Positions 17,612 through 25,959 of a stretch of 44,740 nt of DNA are shown here, piece after piece; position 1 is the first letter of the stretch, and each line of letters starts with the position of its first letter. The stretch is from CAYLRU01 sp964386565 (GTDB taxonomy: Bacteria; Desulfobacterota; Desulfobacteria; Desulfobacterales; UBA5616). Made by a program: the position numbers and the translations under genes. The notes under the pieces are model-generated. The model searched no databases. It had not been told where the DNA came from and saw only the letters and a program-made list of their open reading frames with translations. Location: contig CAYLRU010000024.1 in NCBI GenBank assembly GCA_964386565.1, positions 1 to 44,740 of the forward strand, given 5' to 3'.

Positions 17612-17983
17612 ATGTTTGAATTGAAAGTCAAAACACATTTTGCCGCAGCCCACCAGTTGAAAATGGTTGCCAAAAAATGTGAAAACCTGCACGGTCATAA
17701 TTGGCAGATTGAAGTGTGCGTCACGGGTGAAAAATTAAATGATGCCGGTGTGCTCATCGATTTCGGCATTTTTAAGGAGCATATTTCGGAAGTAATAAAA
17801 AAACTGGACCACCGGTTTTTAAATGAGGTGGGCTTTTTTCCGGACGATAATCCCCCATCTTCTGAAAATATCGCCAGATTCATTGCCCTGGAGGTCGATG
17901 CAGCCATCACGGAACCCGGGATTCGGGTCTCCCGTGTTACCGCATGGGAATCCGAGGATTCCTGCGCAACGTATATCCCATAG
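17612..17983 (+). CDS. queD: 6-carboxy-tetrahydropterin synthase QueD-like
   Basis: A 123-residue member of the 6-pyruvoyl-tetrahydropterin synthase fold. Zinc ligands are His14, His27 and His29 (the latter two in LHGHNW). Cys23 is in the catalytic position, His67 in LDHRFLN, and a Glu lies in the C-terminal WESEDSCATY motif. QueD converts 7,8-dihydroneopterin triphosphate to 6-carboxy-5,6,7,8-tetrahydropterin for queuosine and other deazapurines. A pterin role related to folate or molybdopterin cannot be excluded from sequence alone. AAGGAG at 17601-17606 precedes two consecutive ATGs; the second (17612) has the better spacing. The frame is open upstream to a TTG at 17561, but that segment is not family-like. 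It converges on pyrE. Confidence 0.9.
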   Translation: MFELKVKTHFAAAHQLKMVAKKCENLHGHNWQIEVCVTGEKLNDAGVLIDFGIFKEHISEVIKKLDHRFLNEVGFFPDDNPPSSENIARFIALEVDAAITEPGIRVSRVTAWESEDSCATYIP

Positions 17984-18022
17984 CGGGAAAAATCAGGGCG
18001 ATGTACCTCGTATCCGGGTGGT

Positions 18023-18592
18023 TTACCTTTCAGGTGTTTTGCCCAAATGCGCCATCAGCTCATCTTTTGTAATGACGGCGCATGCATCGACAAGTCTTTG
18101 AATGCTTTCAAGTCCGCCCTCCTGGCGATCGACAAGAATAACCGCTTTTACCACATCAAGCCCTTCGGATTTCGCCCGCTCTATGGCTTTAATCGTTGAC
18201 CCGCCGGTTGTGGCCACATCATCGGTGATGACGACCCGATCCCCGGGAGTCATATCTCCTTCCACCCATTTTATGATGCCGTGGTCTTTTCGGGTTTTCC
18301 GGATTGAAAAGGCGTTTATAGGACGGCCCTTCAGTTCCGAGGCAAAGGCAACAGCCATTGAAATGGGATCGGCACCGAATGTCAGGCCGCCGATGCCTTT
18401 GATATTCAAATCCTTGACCATGTCGAAGATGATGTGTCCGATAAGATACATGCCCCGGGGATTGAGCGTGGTGGGTTTGCAGTTGACGTAAAACCGGCTC
18501 ATTTTTCCCGAAACCAGTTTGAATGTCGGTTCCGGGCTGTATTTAAACGATTTTTCAGCCATCATGGCGGAGAGTTCCTGTTTCATCGGCAT
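18023..18592 (-). CDS. pyrE: Orotate phosphoribosyltransferase (PyrE)
   Basis: A 189-residue type I phosphoribosyltransferase. It joins orotate and PRPP to make orotidine 5'-phosphate in pyrimidine synthesis. The PRPP-binding motif VVITDDVATTGGST lies at 120-133, and the flexible catalytic loop with RKTRKDHG at 98-105. The central hood strand GGLTFGADPI (68-77) is also typical. The gene is transcribed leftward and alone, with no other pyr gene nearby. Its leader contains a near-consensus promoter and a terminator-like hairpin (see the separate entries), which suggests transcription attenuation in response to pyrimidine supply. The start is the first ATG after a GAAACAGG sequence; a second ATG lies two codons inside. 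Confidence 0.95.
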   Translation of the reverse strand: MPMKQELSAMMAEKSFKYSPEPTFKLVSGKMSRFYVNCKPTTLNPRGMYLIGHIIFDMVKDLNIKGIGGLTFGADPISMAVAFASELKGRPINAFSIRKTRKDHGIIKWVEGDMTPGDRVVITDDVATTGGSTIKAIERAKSEGLDVVKAVILVDRQEGGLESIQRLVDACAVITKDELMAHLGKTPER

Positions 18593-18638
18593 GCCTGTTT
18601 CAAGATTATATGTTGATTTTCATCGGTTGATTCGCTAT

Positions 18639-18692
18639 TAAAAAGCCTCCACTGAAATGGAAGAAGCCTGTTATCGGGTCTCAGCGGAGGCT
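18639..18692 (-). terminator. Terminator-like hairpin in the pyrE leader (candidate attenuator)
   Basis: On the minus strand a twelve-base stem (18692-18681 with 18655-18644, one G-T wobble) closes a 25-base loop. A run of T corresponding to plus-strand A at 18640-18644 follows directly. No leftward gene lies upstream that would need terminating, and pyrE begins about 47 bases downstream. It therefore sits inside the pyrE leader and may control read-through. Confidence 0.6.
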
Positions 18693-18737
18693 CTGGGTTA
18701 AGGAAAACCGGGTACGGCACTCCTTGAACACGGATAA

Positions 18738-18766
18738 TTCATAACAAGTATATAAGCGTTGGTCAA
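18738..18766 (-). promoter_or_regulatory. pyrE: Candidate pyrE promoter
   Basis: Reading leftward, TTGACC (18766-18761) and TATGAA (18743-18738) are separated by 17 bases. Transcription would begin near 18731 and give a leader of about 140 bases before the pyrE ATG. That leader contains the terminator-like hairpin. The prediction is sequence-based. Confidence 0.55.
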
Positions 18767-18884
18767 TCCCAAACCCACGAATACCGATGTAAGAATAAAA
18801 CCCGTTGTTATGGAAAACAAAACAGCAAAACGACCGTTTGATAATATTTACGGTTCTGTTTACGGTATGCATCAGGACGGGGGT

Positions 18885-19604
18885 ATGACGCCGGAAAAGG
18901 AAGAGGAAAAAAAACAGTCGGCCGTCATCCGCATGTTTCACGTGCATAAGCGATTTGATAAGAAAAACGCACTGGTAGATATAACGCTTGATATCTTCAG
19001 AAATGAATTCGTCTTTATCTGTGGTCCCAGCGGTGCCGGGAAATCAACCCTGCTTAAACTCCTGTTTCTCGGAGAGTCCCTGTCCGAAGGCCAGATTCTT
19101 GTCGGCGGAATGAATCTTTCCAGGATACCGCGGAAAAAAATTCCGTTTCTTCGGCGTGAGTTCGGGATAATTTTCCAGGATTTTAAGTTGATTCCGACAA
19201 AAACGGTTTTTGAGAATGTAGCACTTGTATTGGAAGCCAAGGGAAAGGCCAACAAGACAACCCAAAAGAAGGTCAGAAGCGTATTGCGTATCGTCGACAT
19301 GGAGAAAAAACAAAATGCCTATCCCCCGACGCTTTCCGGCGGTGAGCAGCAGCGGGTCGCCGTTGCCAGGGCCGTGGTCGGAGATCCCAAAATCATTCTC
19401 GCCGATGAGCCCACAGGCAGTCTGGATACGGCTTCAGCCGGCGTCATTATTGATCTTTTGACCAAATTCCATTCCCGGGGGGCGACCGTTATTACGGCTA
19501 CCCATGATGAAAGTCTCGTCCAAAAAATCGGCGGCCGGGTTCTGCGGCTGGAGAATGGGCGCTTAAAATCGGTTGAGGATAGCCGCCGGGGTCTGACGAC
19601 ATGA
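18885..19604 (+). CDS. ftsE: Cell division ATP-binding protein FtsE
   Basis: A 239-residue ABC-type ATPase. Walker A GPSGAGKS lies at 47-54, the Q-loop Gln near 98, the signature LSGGEQQ at 150-156 and Walker B IILADEP at 170-176. FtsE pairs with FtsX at the divisome and couples ATP use to activation of periplasmic septal hydrolases. An open frame extends upstream to about 18759. The ATG at 18885, preceded by GGACGGGGG, gives the family length and is preferred. Its stop overlaps the ftsX start by four bases (ATGA). The gene heads an operon of ftsE, ftsX, an EnvC-like gene, ctpA and a divergent polysaccharide deacetylase. Confidence 0.95.
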   Translation: MTPEKEEEKKQSAVIRMFHVHKRFDKKNALVDITLDIFRNEFVFICGPSGAGKSTLLKLLFLGESLSEGQILVGGMNLSRIPRKKIPFLRREFGIIFQDFKLIPTKTVFENVALVLEAKGKANKTTQKKVRSVLRIVDMEKKQNAYPPTLSGGEQQRVAVARAVVGDPKIILADEPTGSLDTASAGVIIDLLTKFHSRGATVITATHDESLVQKIGGRVLRLENGRLKSVEDSRRGLTT

Positions 19605-20482
19605 CACCATACATCTTCCGTGCAGTAAAAGACATTTATAAAAACGGATACCTGAATGCGGTTGCGGTGATTACCATCGCCCTGTCCGTTCTTATTGTAA
19701 GCTCCTTTGGGTTGTTCGTTTTAAACGCCAATGACCTCATTGCAGCCTGGAAAAAAGGAATCCGGATCATGGCGTATTTAAAGCCGGGCATATCCAATGA
19801 AAAACTCCTGGATATGGAATTGAACATCCGGCAGATCAGAGGCGTTCAGCACATCGATTTTATTTCAAAGGAGGCGGCCCTTGACTTTTTAAAAGAACAA
19901 ATGAAAGGGCAGGCGTCCCTGTTGGAAAATATTGAAGAAAACCCCTTGCCGGATGCTTTTGAGATCAGCCTGTCTCCGGAACTGAAAGATATGGATGAAA
20001 TTGAAACACTGGCCGATCAGATCAGCCTTATCCCCATGGTAACCGATGTGGAATTCGGCCGGTTATGGTTGAAACGATTTGTTAATATCTTCAACCTGTT
20101 TCGCATGGCGGCGTTCGGCATCGGAACACTTTTTTTCGGGGCATCGGTTTTTATTATCGGCAATACCATCCGCCTGGTTCTGTATTCGAGACGGGAAGAA
20201 ATCGAGATTATGCGCTACGTGGGCGCAACAGACGGGTTTATCAAAACGCCGTTTTATATTGAAGGCATCCTTCTGGGGGCGATGGGCGGAATTATCGGGC
20301 TGGCAGCGGCGTTTATCGGATATATAATGGTATCTTCGAATATGGTTTACGGGTTTTCATCCGGCTTTTTCCGGATTCGCTTTTTCCCGCTGAATATTTC
20401 GATGGTTATTTTATTCTGCAGCATACTGGTGGGGTGGTTAGGGTGTTTTCTGTCCCTCAATCAATTTTTAAAAGAATATTGA
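19601..20482 (+). CDS. ftsX: Cell division protein FtsX
   Basis: A 293-residue membrane protein. A first transmembrane helix lies at about 22-42, followed by a periplasmic domain of about 125 residues containing IDFISKEAALDFLKEQ, typical of FtsX extracellular loop 1. Three further membrane helices lie at about 172-198, 225-250 and 264-285. FtsX transmits the FtsE ATPase state across the membrane to an EnvC-type or NlpC-type effector. The gene overlaps ftsE by four bases at its start and the EnvC-like gene by about 40 bases at its end, so all three are translationally coupled. The cytoplasmic N-terminus is short, as in Gram-positive and delta-type FtsX, unlike the longer E. coli form. Confidence 0.94.
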   Translation: MTPYIFRAVKDIYKNGYLNAVAVITIALSVLIVSSFGLFVLNANDLIAAWKKGIRIMAYLKPGISNEKLLDMELNIRQIRGVQHIDFISKEAALDFLKEQMKGQASLLENIEENPLPDAFEISLSPELKDMDEIETLADQISLIPMVTDVEFGRLWLKRFVNIFNLFRMAAFGIGTLFFGASVFIIGNTIRLVLYSRREEIEIMRYVGATDGFIKTPFYIEGILLGAMGGIIGLAAAFIGYIMVSSNMVYGFSSGFFRIRFFPLNISMVILFCSILVGWLGCFLSLNQFLKEY

Positions 20483-21846
20483 TCATACCCGTGGTTATGG
20501 CATGGGTCGGTGTTTTTACGGGATTTGCAGCCTCGGAATCCTCCGTTATCGGTGTGGTGAATGTGGATGCCTTGAATTTCCGCCCGGAACCGACCATGGG
20601 AAAACCCCCGATTGCCTCCCTGGATAAGGGAGAGCGTATTGTTATTCTGCAATTGAGAAACGGCTGGATAAAAGCGGTTTGGAGGGGCCGGGTGGGATTT
20701 ATCCGGAATATGGAAGGATTCGTCAAGCTGTCAACTCCCACCGGTGAAAAGGATGTAAACACCCTGATGAAAGCGGCAGATACCATCGGTGAGCATATCG
20801 AAGACGGTGAGTTCAGAATTCTCGAACTGACCAAAAAAGAGACAACGATTATCAACGGGCTGAATGAAATTGACCTGGTGCTGAGTTCGGTTCGGAAAAA
20901 GATGGCGGATCTCAAGGCCATGGCGGCGGATCTGGAATCCGGCATCCTGGAAACCACCGCATCCATTGAGAAGGTCAGGGAAGAGATCGGTATATACAAA
21001 AAATATGCCGGTCGACGACTGGTGGCCTTGTATAAGCTTCAAAGGCTCGGCGGAATGCCGCATGTATTGACATCCGCGGATTCCATGTACGACATGTTTA
21101 AACGAAAAACCATTTTCGAACGGGTCTTGGCCCGGGACCAGGAGATATTGGCCGAATACGCACGGGATGTTGTACGGTTGAAAAGCCTTCTTGAACGGCA
21201 AAAAGCGCAAAAAAAAGAAAAGAAAGCCCTTGATGCTGAATTGGATGACCAGATGCGCATCATGACAAAGGAGAAAGACAAGCGTGAGAAACTGCTTGCC
21301 CATATTCGGAGTGAAAAACGCCTTGAGCTGGCGATTATCGAATCGTTGAGGCAGGCAGCCGCCTCCCTTGATGAACAAATAAAAAAATATGGCCGGTTGC
21401 CCGGGACGCCGGTTGAAACCGGGAACGTCAATGTAAAACCGTTTGCCACGTTAAAGGGGTTGCTAAAAATGCCGGTCAGGGGTAAAATTATTTCACTTTT
21501 CGGATCCTATACCGACCCGAAATACAACGTGAAGAATTTCAGAAGCGGCATTGACATCCAAACGGACAGGGGAGAGCCTGTTCGGGCCGTATACGGCGGG
21601 AAAGTGCTTTACGCCGACTGGTTTAAAGGCTACGGCAATATGATGATCATTGACCACGGGGATCATTATTATACGGTATATGCAAATATGGAGGAAATTT
21701 TTAAAACAACCGGGTCTGTTGTCGAGGCCGGGGAAGTTATCGCGACTGCCGGAGATTCGGGATCTCTCATAGGCCCCAAGCTATATTTTGAAATACGTCA
21801 CCATGGTGAGCCGCTGGATCCGTTGAAATGGATAAAAAGAGGCTGA
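20443..21846 (+). CDS. envC: EnvC-like murein hydrolase activator (SH3, coiled coil, degenerate LytM)
   Basis: A protein of about 467 residues with a signal peptide (to about residue 30), an SH3-like domain (to about 95), a long coiled coil (roughly 105-325) and a C-terminal LytM/M23 domain. In the LytM domain the usual H-x-G-x-D motif reads R-S-G-I-D and the final H-x-H motif reads E-I-R-H. Zinc ligands are therefore missing, as in E. coli EnvC, which activates AmiA/AmiB rather than cutting wall itself. The YFEIR-x(5)-P-x3-W ending also matches EnvC. The overlap with ftsX strongly supports the role of FtsX partner. The extra N-terminal SH3 domain is absent from E. coli EnvC. GTG starts exist at 20434 and 20443; the latter has GGGGTGG at better spacing. 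Confidence 0.88.
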   Translation: MFSVPQSIFKRILIIPVVMAWVGVFTGFAASESSVIGVVNVDALNFRPEPTMGKPPIASLDKGERIVILQLRNGWIKAVWRGRVGFIRNMEGFVKLSTPTGEKDVNTLMKAADTIGEHIEDGEFRILELTKKETTIINGLNEIDLVLSSVRKKMADLKAMAADLESGILETTASIEKVREEIGIYKKYAGRRLVALYKLQRLGGMPHVLTSADSMYDMFKRKTIFERVLARDQEILAEYARDVVRLKSLLERQKAQKKEKKALDAELDDQMRIMTKEKDKREKLLAHIRSEKRLELAIIESLRQAAASLDEQIKKYGRLPGTPVETGNVNVKPFATLKGLLKMPVRGKIISLFGSYTDPKYNVKNFRSGIDIQTDRGEPVRAVYGGKVLYADWFKGYGNMMIIDHGDHYYTVYANMEEIFKTTGSVVEAGEVIATAGDSGSLIGPKLYFEIRHHGEPLDPLKWIKRG

Positions 21847-21875
21847 TGAAGCCGGTGATGAGAAGGAGCGATTAA

Positions 21876-23225
21876 ATGATGAATAAGGAAAAGCAGCATA
21901 TACGATTATGGGTGTTGCTGGCTGTTGCCGTATTTTTCTGGACGATAGGGGCCGGCTTTTACCGGGATCTGTCGGCCGGCAGCGAAGAAACATATAAGGG
22001 CCTGAAACTGTTCAGCGACGTCATCGAGATGGTCGAGCGGATGTATGTGGATGAAGTGGATTCCAAGACGCTTATCGAAAACGCCATCCAGGGAATGGTT
22101 CATGGACTGGATCCCCATTCATCCCTGCTGCTGCCGGATGAACTGGAAGAGCTCCAGATGGACACCCAGGGAGAATTTACCGGAATCGGCATCAGTATTT
22201 CCATGAAAGACGGTTTTGTCACCGTTGTATCACCCATTGAAGGGACCCCTGCATATCGGGCCGGCATAAAAGCCGGGGACAGAATTATCAAGGCCGATGG
22301 CGAGCCCACGAGAGATTTAAGAGATGCCGTAAAAAAGATGAGAGGACCGAAAGGGACCACCGTCGTCATAACGGTAATCCGGGGGGGAGAGCCGGAACCC
22401 ATTGAATTTACGCTTGTCAGGGATATCATTCCCATTGAAAGTGTTAAACATTCCGTTTTAAGGCCCGGTTACGGATATATCTGGATTACCAATTTCCAGG
22501 AGAATACGACACGGGATCTGAAGGCCGCCTTGGAAGAGCTTGAGCCGGGAGATATACCGCTGAAAGGACTTATCCTGGATATGCGGGACAACCCCGGTGG
22601 GCTGCTGAATCAGGCTATCAGCGTGACGGATCTTTTTCTGGACAAGGGAACGATCCTGACCATCAAAGGGCGGGATGAAAAAAATTCAAAAGAATATCAG
22701 GCTCACGCCGATTCATATGACCGCAACTACCCCATCGTGGTTTTGATAAACGGCGGCAGTGCCAGTGCGTCGGAGATCGTCGCCGGTGCACTGCAGGATC
22801 ATAAACGGGCACTGCTGTTGGGAACGACTTCTTTTGGAAAGGGGTCTGTCCAGTCCGTGGAAAACCTGCGGGACGGTTATGGTCTGAAATTGACCATTGC
22901 CCGGTATTATACACCTAGTGGACGGTCCATCCAGGCCAAGGGGATTGAACCGGACATTGAATTGAAATATCAGGCTATTGATCGAGCGCTGGTGAATGAA
23001 GACGGGGATAGGCGGATTAAGGAAAAAGATCTGATCAACCACCTGGATGCGGAGCCGGGAATAAAACAGGACAATGAAACGGAAGAAATGAAAAAAATGA
23101 GAATCCGCGGGGGCGAGATGCGTTTCGGCGGGCTTGATTTGGAGCGACTGCAGACAGACAACCAGATTATGCGTGCACTTGAAATACTGGTCAGTTATGA
23201 TATTTTTAAAAGTCTTTCCGGATAA
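21876..23225 (+). CDS. ctpA: Carboxy-terminal processing protease CtpA (S41 family)
   Basis: A 449-residue exported serine protease. An N-terminal signal/anchor helix spans about 9-26, a PDZ domain about 95-175 with GIGISI and AGIKAGDRI motifs, and the S41 core carries Ser297 (in SASASE) and Lys322 (in FGKG), the Ser/Lys dyad. Residues around NPGGLLNQA are also family-typical. CtpA trims periplasmic proteins, often cell-wall hydrolases and their regulators, which fits its place after the EnvC-like gene. GAGAAGGAG precedes two adjacent ATGs; the first is used. The region after residue 375 is a charged extension common in proteobacterial CtpA. The next gene starts ten bases after its stop. Confidence 0.95.
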   Translation: MMNKEKQHIRLWVLLAVAVFFWTIGAGFYRDLSAGSEETYKGLKLFSDVIEMVERMYVDEVDSKTLIENAIQGMVHGLDPHSSLLLPDELEELQMDTQGEFTGIGISISMKDGFVTVVSPIEGTPAYRAGIKAGDRIIKADGEPTRDLRDAVKKMRGPKGTTVVITVIRGGEPEPIEFTLVRDIIPIESVKHSVLRPGYGYIWITNFQENTTRDLKAALEELEPGDIPLKGLILDMRDNPGGLLNQAISVTDLFLDKGTILTIKGRDEKNSKEYQAHADSYDRNYPIVVLINGGSASASEIVAGALQDHKRALLLGTTSFGKGSVQSVENLRDGYGLKLTIARYYTPSGRSIQAKGIEPDIELKYQAIDRALVNEDGDRRIKEKDLINHLDAEPGIKQDNETEEMKKMRIRGGEMRFGGLDLERLQTDNQIMRALEILVSYDIFKSLSG

Positions 23226-23235
23226 GAAATAATAA

Positions 23236-24195
23236 ATGGCAAAAAGAAGAGCCACCAAATCGGCAAAACCCAAAAAAAAGACTTCCAAAAAAGATTCGGG
23301 GATAAAAAAACACCTGATTAAAATCGTATTGGGCCTGTCCATTTTGATCCTGGTGGTGACGGCTGCGGCAATTCTGACCCATTATATGCTGCACCGGAAA
23401 CCCCCTGAAAAAAAACCGCCGGCAAGGATTCCGCCTGTAACCATTCCAACCTATGAAATTTATCCGGAAGAGGAGGTGGTACCGCCTCCACCCGTTGTCA
23501 AACCGAAGCCGATTCCCGGCCGGCCGCTGCCTGAAGTTGCCATTATTGTCGACGATATCGGTTATGACGAGAGGCTTGCAGAAAAATTTATTCAGATGGA
23601 TTCATCCCTGACCTTTTCCATTCTGCCCTATGGGCCGTTTAGCAGGAAGATTTTGCGGATTGCCGGGGAAAAGGGTTTTGAAACCATGCTCCATCTGCCC
23701 ATGGAACCCAAGGAATATCCCAAAATAAAACCCGGACCCGGTGCATTGCTTACGTGCATGTCGCCGGATACGCTGATCGAACAGCTTGAAGCGGATCTTG
23801 CTGCCGTTCCCGACATTAAAGGGGTTAACAACCATATGGGATCTAGAATGACCACCAATTCCACCCAGATGTATCAGATTTTTTCCATTCTCAAGAAAAG
23901 AGGGCTTTATTTTGTTGACAGCAAGACAACGCCGGACAGCATCTGCGAACCGTCGGCCCGGCTTTTTCAGGTGCCGTTTGCGGAAAGGGATGTATTTATC
24001 GATCATATTCAGGATAAAGAATTTATCAGAAAACAGATTAGATTGTTAATCCATATCGCGGAAAAGTACGGCTCATCCATTGGAATCGCCCATCCCCATG
24101 AAGTGACCTATGAAGTGTTGAAAGATATGATGCCGGAGCTGAAGAAGAGGGTAAAAATTGTACCTGTATCCAAACTGGTTGAAAAACCCGCCTGA
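23236..24195 (+). CDS. Divergent polysaccharide deacetylase (YibQ-like)
   Basis: A 319-residue protein of the divergent polysaccharide deacetylase family (COG2861). A basic Lys-rich N-terminus and membrane anchor (about 31-52) lead to a Pro-rich linker (about 53-95) and a NodB-like barrel. The metal-site motifs are IVDDIGYD near 100, NNHMGS near 200 and IAHPHEVT near 285. The anchor places the domain in the periplasm. E. coli yibQ follows envC in the same way, so a conserved role in wall or septum remodelling is likely. The exact polysaccharide substrate is not established. The spacing of ten bases from ctpA indicates cotranscription. Confidence 0.88.
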   Translation: MAKRRATKSAKPKKKTSKKDSGIKKHLIKIVLGLSILILVVTAAAILTHYMLHRKPPEKKPPARIPPVTIPTYEIYPEEEVVPPPPVVKPKPIPGRPLPEVAIIVDDIGYDERLAEKFIQMDSSLTFSILPYGPFSRKILRIAGEKGFETMLHLPMEPKEYPKIKPGPGALLTCMSPDTLIEQLEADLAAVPDIKGVNNHMGSRMTTNSTQMYQIFSILKKRGLYFVDSKTTPDSICEPSARLFQVPFAERDVFIDHIQDKEFIRKQIRLLIHIAEKYGSSIGIAHPHEVTYEVLKDMMPELKKRVKIVPVSKLVEKPA

Positions 24196-24252
24196 TTTGG
24201 ACCCGTACGCAGTTAATATAATATCCAAACAAGAATATTTGAAATTTTATGC

Positions 24253-24323
24253 CGTGAGTTCAGAGTTGTGAATTATCGTGTTTATTGTGTTTGACGGGTT
24301 TTGTTTTGGTTCTGCAACTCACG
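24253..24323. repeat. Imperfect inverted repeat upstream of the carboxyltransferase gene
   Basis: CGTGAGTTCAGA (24253-24264) is matched in inverted orientation by TCTGCAACTCACG (24311-24323), with one extra base. The arms are 46 bases apart. No T run follows, so it is not a standard terminator. It could be an operator pair or a remnant. Confidence 0.4.
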
Positions 24324-24360
24324 ACTCCAACCCCTTATTAAAGATGATTGGAGGCACATG

Positions 24361-25932
24361 ATGAGCGTGAAGGAAACGAGCAGGGGATATGATGCCATTT
24401 ACAGGGAATATAATGAGAAAAGAGAAAAGATAAAGCAGATGGGCGGTGAAAAAGCCGTTAAAAAACAGCATGATGCATCAAAGCTCACTGCAAGGGAGAG
24501 GCTGGATTATCTTTTTGATGACGGCGCGTTTACGGAGATCGGTCTTTTTGTAACCCATCGCACCACTGCTTTTGGTATGGATAAAAAGGAGATCCCCGCC
24601 GAAGGTGTTGTCGTGGGATTCGGGAAAGTGGACGGCCGCCAGGTCATGGCGGCGGCGGAGGATTTCACGTCCATGGCCGGAACATTCGGTGAAAATCACG
24701 GCAGAAAGTTTTTCGAAGCGATTACCATGGCCAAGGAAAAGGGCGTACCCTTTATCGGTCTGAATGACTCCGGCGGGGCCCGGCTTCAGGAAGGCATGGA
24801 TACCCTCCAGGCATATGCATGGCTGTTTAACAGCCAGATACAGGCGTCCGGTATCATTCCGCAGATCGCCGTTATTATGGGTCCCTGCCTCGGGGGACAG
24901 GCGTATCATCCCATTATGCAGGATTTTATTATCCAGTGCAGGAAGACGGGATTTATGGGCATTGCCGGTCCGGCCTTTGTGAAAACACAACTGGGCGAGG
25001 ACATCACGTTAGAGGCGTTATGCGGCGTTCAGGCGCATGCCGTTCACAGCGGGCAAACCCATATCGTGGCTGAAGACGATCGGGATGCATTGGACAAAGT
25101 CAAAAAATTATTAAGTTTTCTGCCGTCCAACAACATGGAGAAACCCAAAAGAATTGACACGGGAGACAGTCCGGACAGATCCGACAGCGAGCTTGACACC
25201 CTTATTCCTGAAACAGCTTCCGAACCCTTTGATATCAGAAATGTGATTGTCAGAATTGTCGATAACGGCGACTTTTTCGAGTTGTTCAAGGATTTCGGAA
25301 GAAGCGTGGTGATCGGTTTCGCCCGATTTTCCGGGCGTACAGTGGGGGTTGTCGCCAATCAGCCGAACTGGATCAGCGGCGTCATCGATTGCGATGCCTC
25401 TGACAAAGTGGCAAGATTCGTAAGATTTTGCGACCTGTTTAACATTCCCTTGGTCAATCTCCACGATACCCCGGGCTTTTTGATCGGGTCCACGGAAGAG
25501 CACAAGGGAATTTTACGGCATGGCGCGAAAATGCTCTACGCATACATTGATGCCACGGTTCCCAAAATATCGGTGATTTTAAGGAAATCGTTTGCCGGGG
25601 CCTATCTTGCCATGTGCTGCAAGGATACGGGCGCCGATTTTCTTTATGCATGGCCCAATGCAAGGGTATCCATCGTGGGGGCGCAGACGGCGGCCAGCAT
25701 CATCTTCGCAAAGGAGATTAAAAGCGCCGAAGACCCCGACAAGATAAGGGCGGAACGGATCGAACAGTATCACCGGGAATACGAAAATCCTTATGAGGGC
25801 GCCAAACGGGGGTATATTGATGATGTCATCATGCCCCGGCACACCCGGAAATATATCAATCGCTCCCTGGATTTTCTCGAGAATAAAAAGGTGGCCCGGC
25901 TTCAGCGGAAATATTCGAACATTAATTTGTGA
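24361..25932 (+). CDS. Acyl-CoA carboxylase/decarboxylase carboxyltransferase subunit
   Basis: A 523-residue protein with two crotonase-like carboxyltransferase halves (about 30-260 and 290-510), as in propionyl-CoA carboxylase beta, methylmalonyl-CoA decarboxylase alpha and glutaconyl-CoA decarboxylase alpha. Motifs include LTARERLDYLFDDG, NDSGGARLQEG and the GGQAYHP oxyanion region, then NLHDTPGFLIGS and a GAYLAMCC element. The enzyme moves a carboxyl group between biotin and an acyl-CoA. No biotin carboxylase, biotin carrier or sodium-pump subunit is present in the window, so direction and substrate are open. GGAGG at 24350-24354 serves tandem ATGs; the second (24361) has the better spacing. 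The cooC-like gene converges on it, with 27 bases between the stops. Confidence 0.9.
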   Translation: MSVKETSRGYDAIYREYNEKREKIKQMGGEKAVKKQHDASKLTARERLDYLFDDGAFTEIGLFVTHRTTAFGMDKKEIPAEGVVVGFGKVDGRQVMAAAEDFTSMAGTFGENHGRKFFEAITMAKEKGVPFIGLNDSGGARLQEGMDTLQAYAWLFNSQIQASGIIPQIAVIMGPCLGGQAYHPIMQDFIIQCRKTGFMGIAGPAFVKTQLGEDITLEALCGVQAHAVHSGQTHIVAEDDRDALDKVKKLLSFLPSNNMEKPKRIDTGDSPDRSDSELDTLIPETASEPFDIRNVIVRIVDNGDFFELFKDFGRSVVIGFARFSGRTVGVVANQPNWISGVIDCDASDKVARFVRFCDLFNIPLVNLHDTPGFLIGSTEEHKGILRHGAKMLYAYIDATVPKISVILRKSFAGAYLAMCCKDTGADFLYAWPNARVSIVGAQTAASIIFAKEIKSAEDPDKIRAERIEQYHREYENPYEGAKRGYIDDVIMPRHTRKYINRSLDFLENKKVARLQRKYSNINL

Positions 25933-25959
25933 TGAATATCAAGGCCGGTTTTTTAAGCA

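Noticed and set aside
18693..18742. Leftward 14-codon leader peptide before the pyrE hairpin
   Set aside because: Its ATG overlaps the predicted -10 element, so it would lie upstream of the transcript.
20443..21846. Active M23 endopeptidase
   Set aside because: The zinc-binding H-x-G-x-D and H-x-H motifs are replaced, as in EnvC-type activators.
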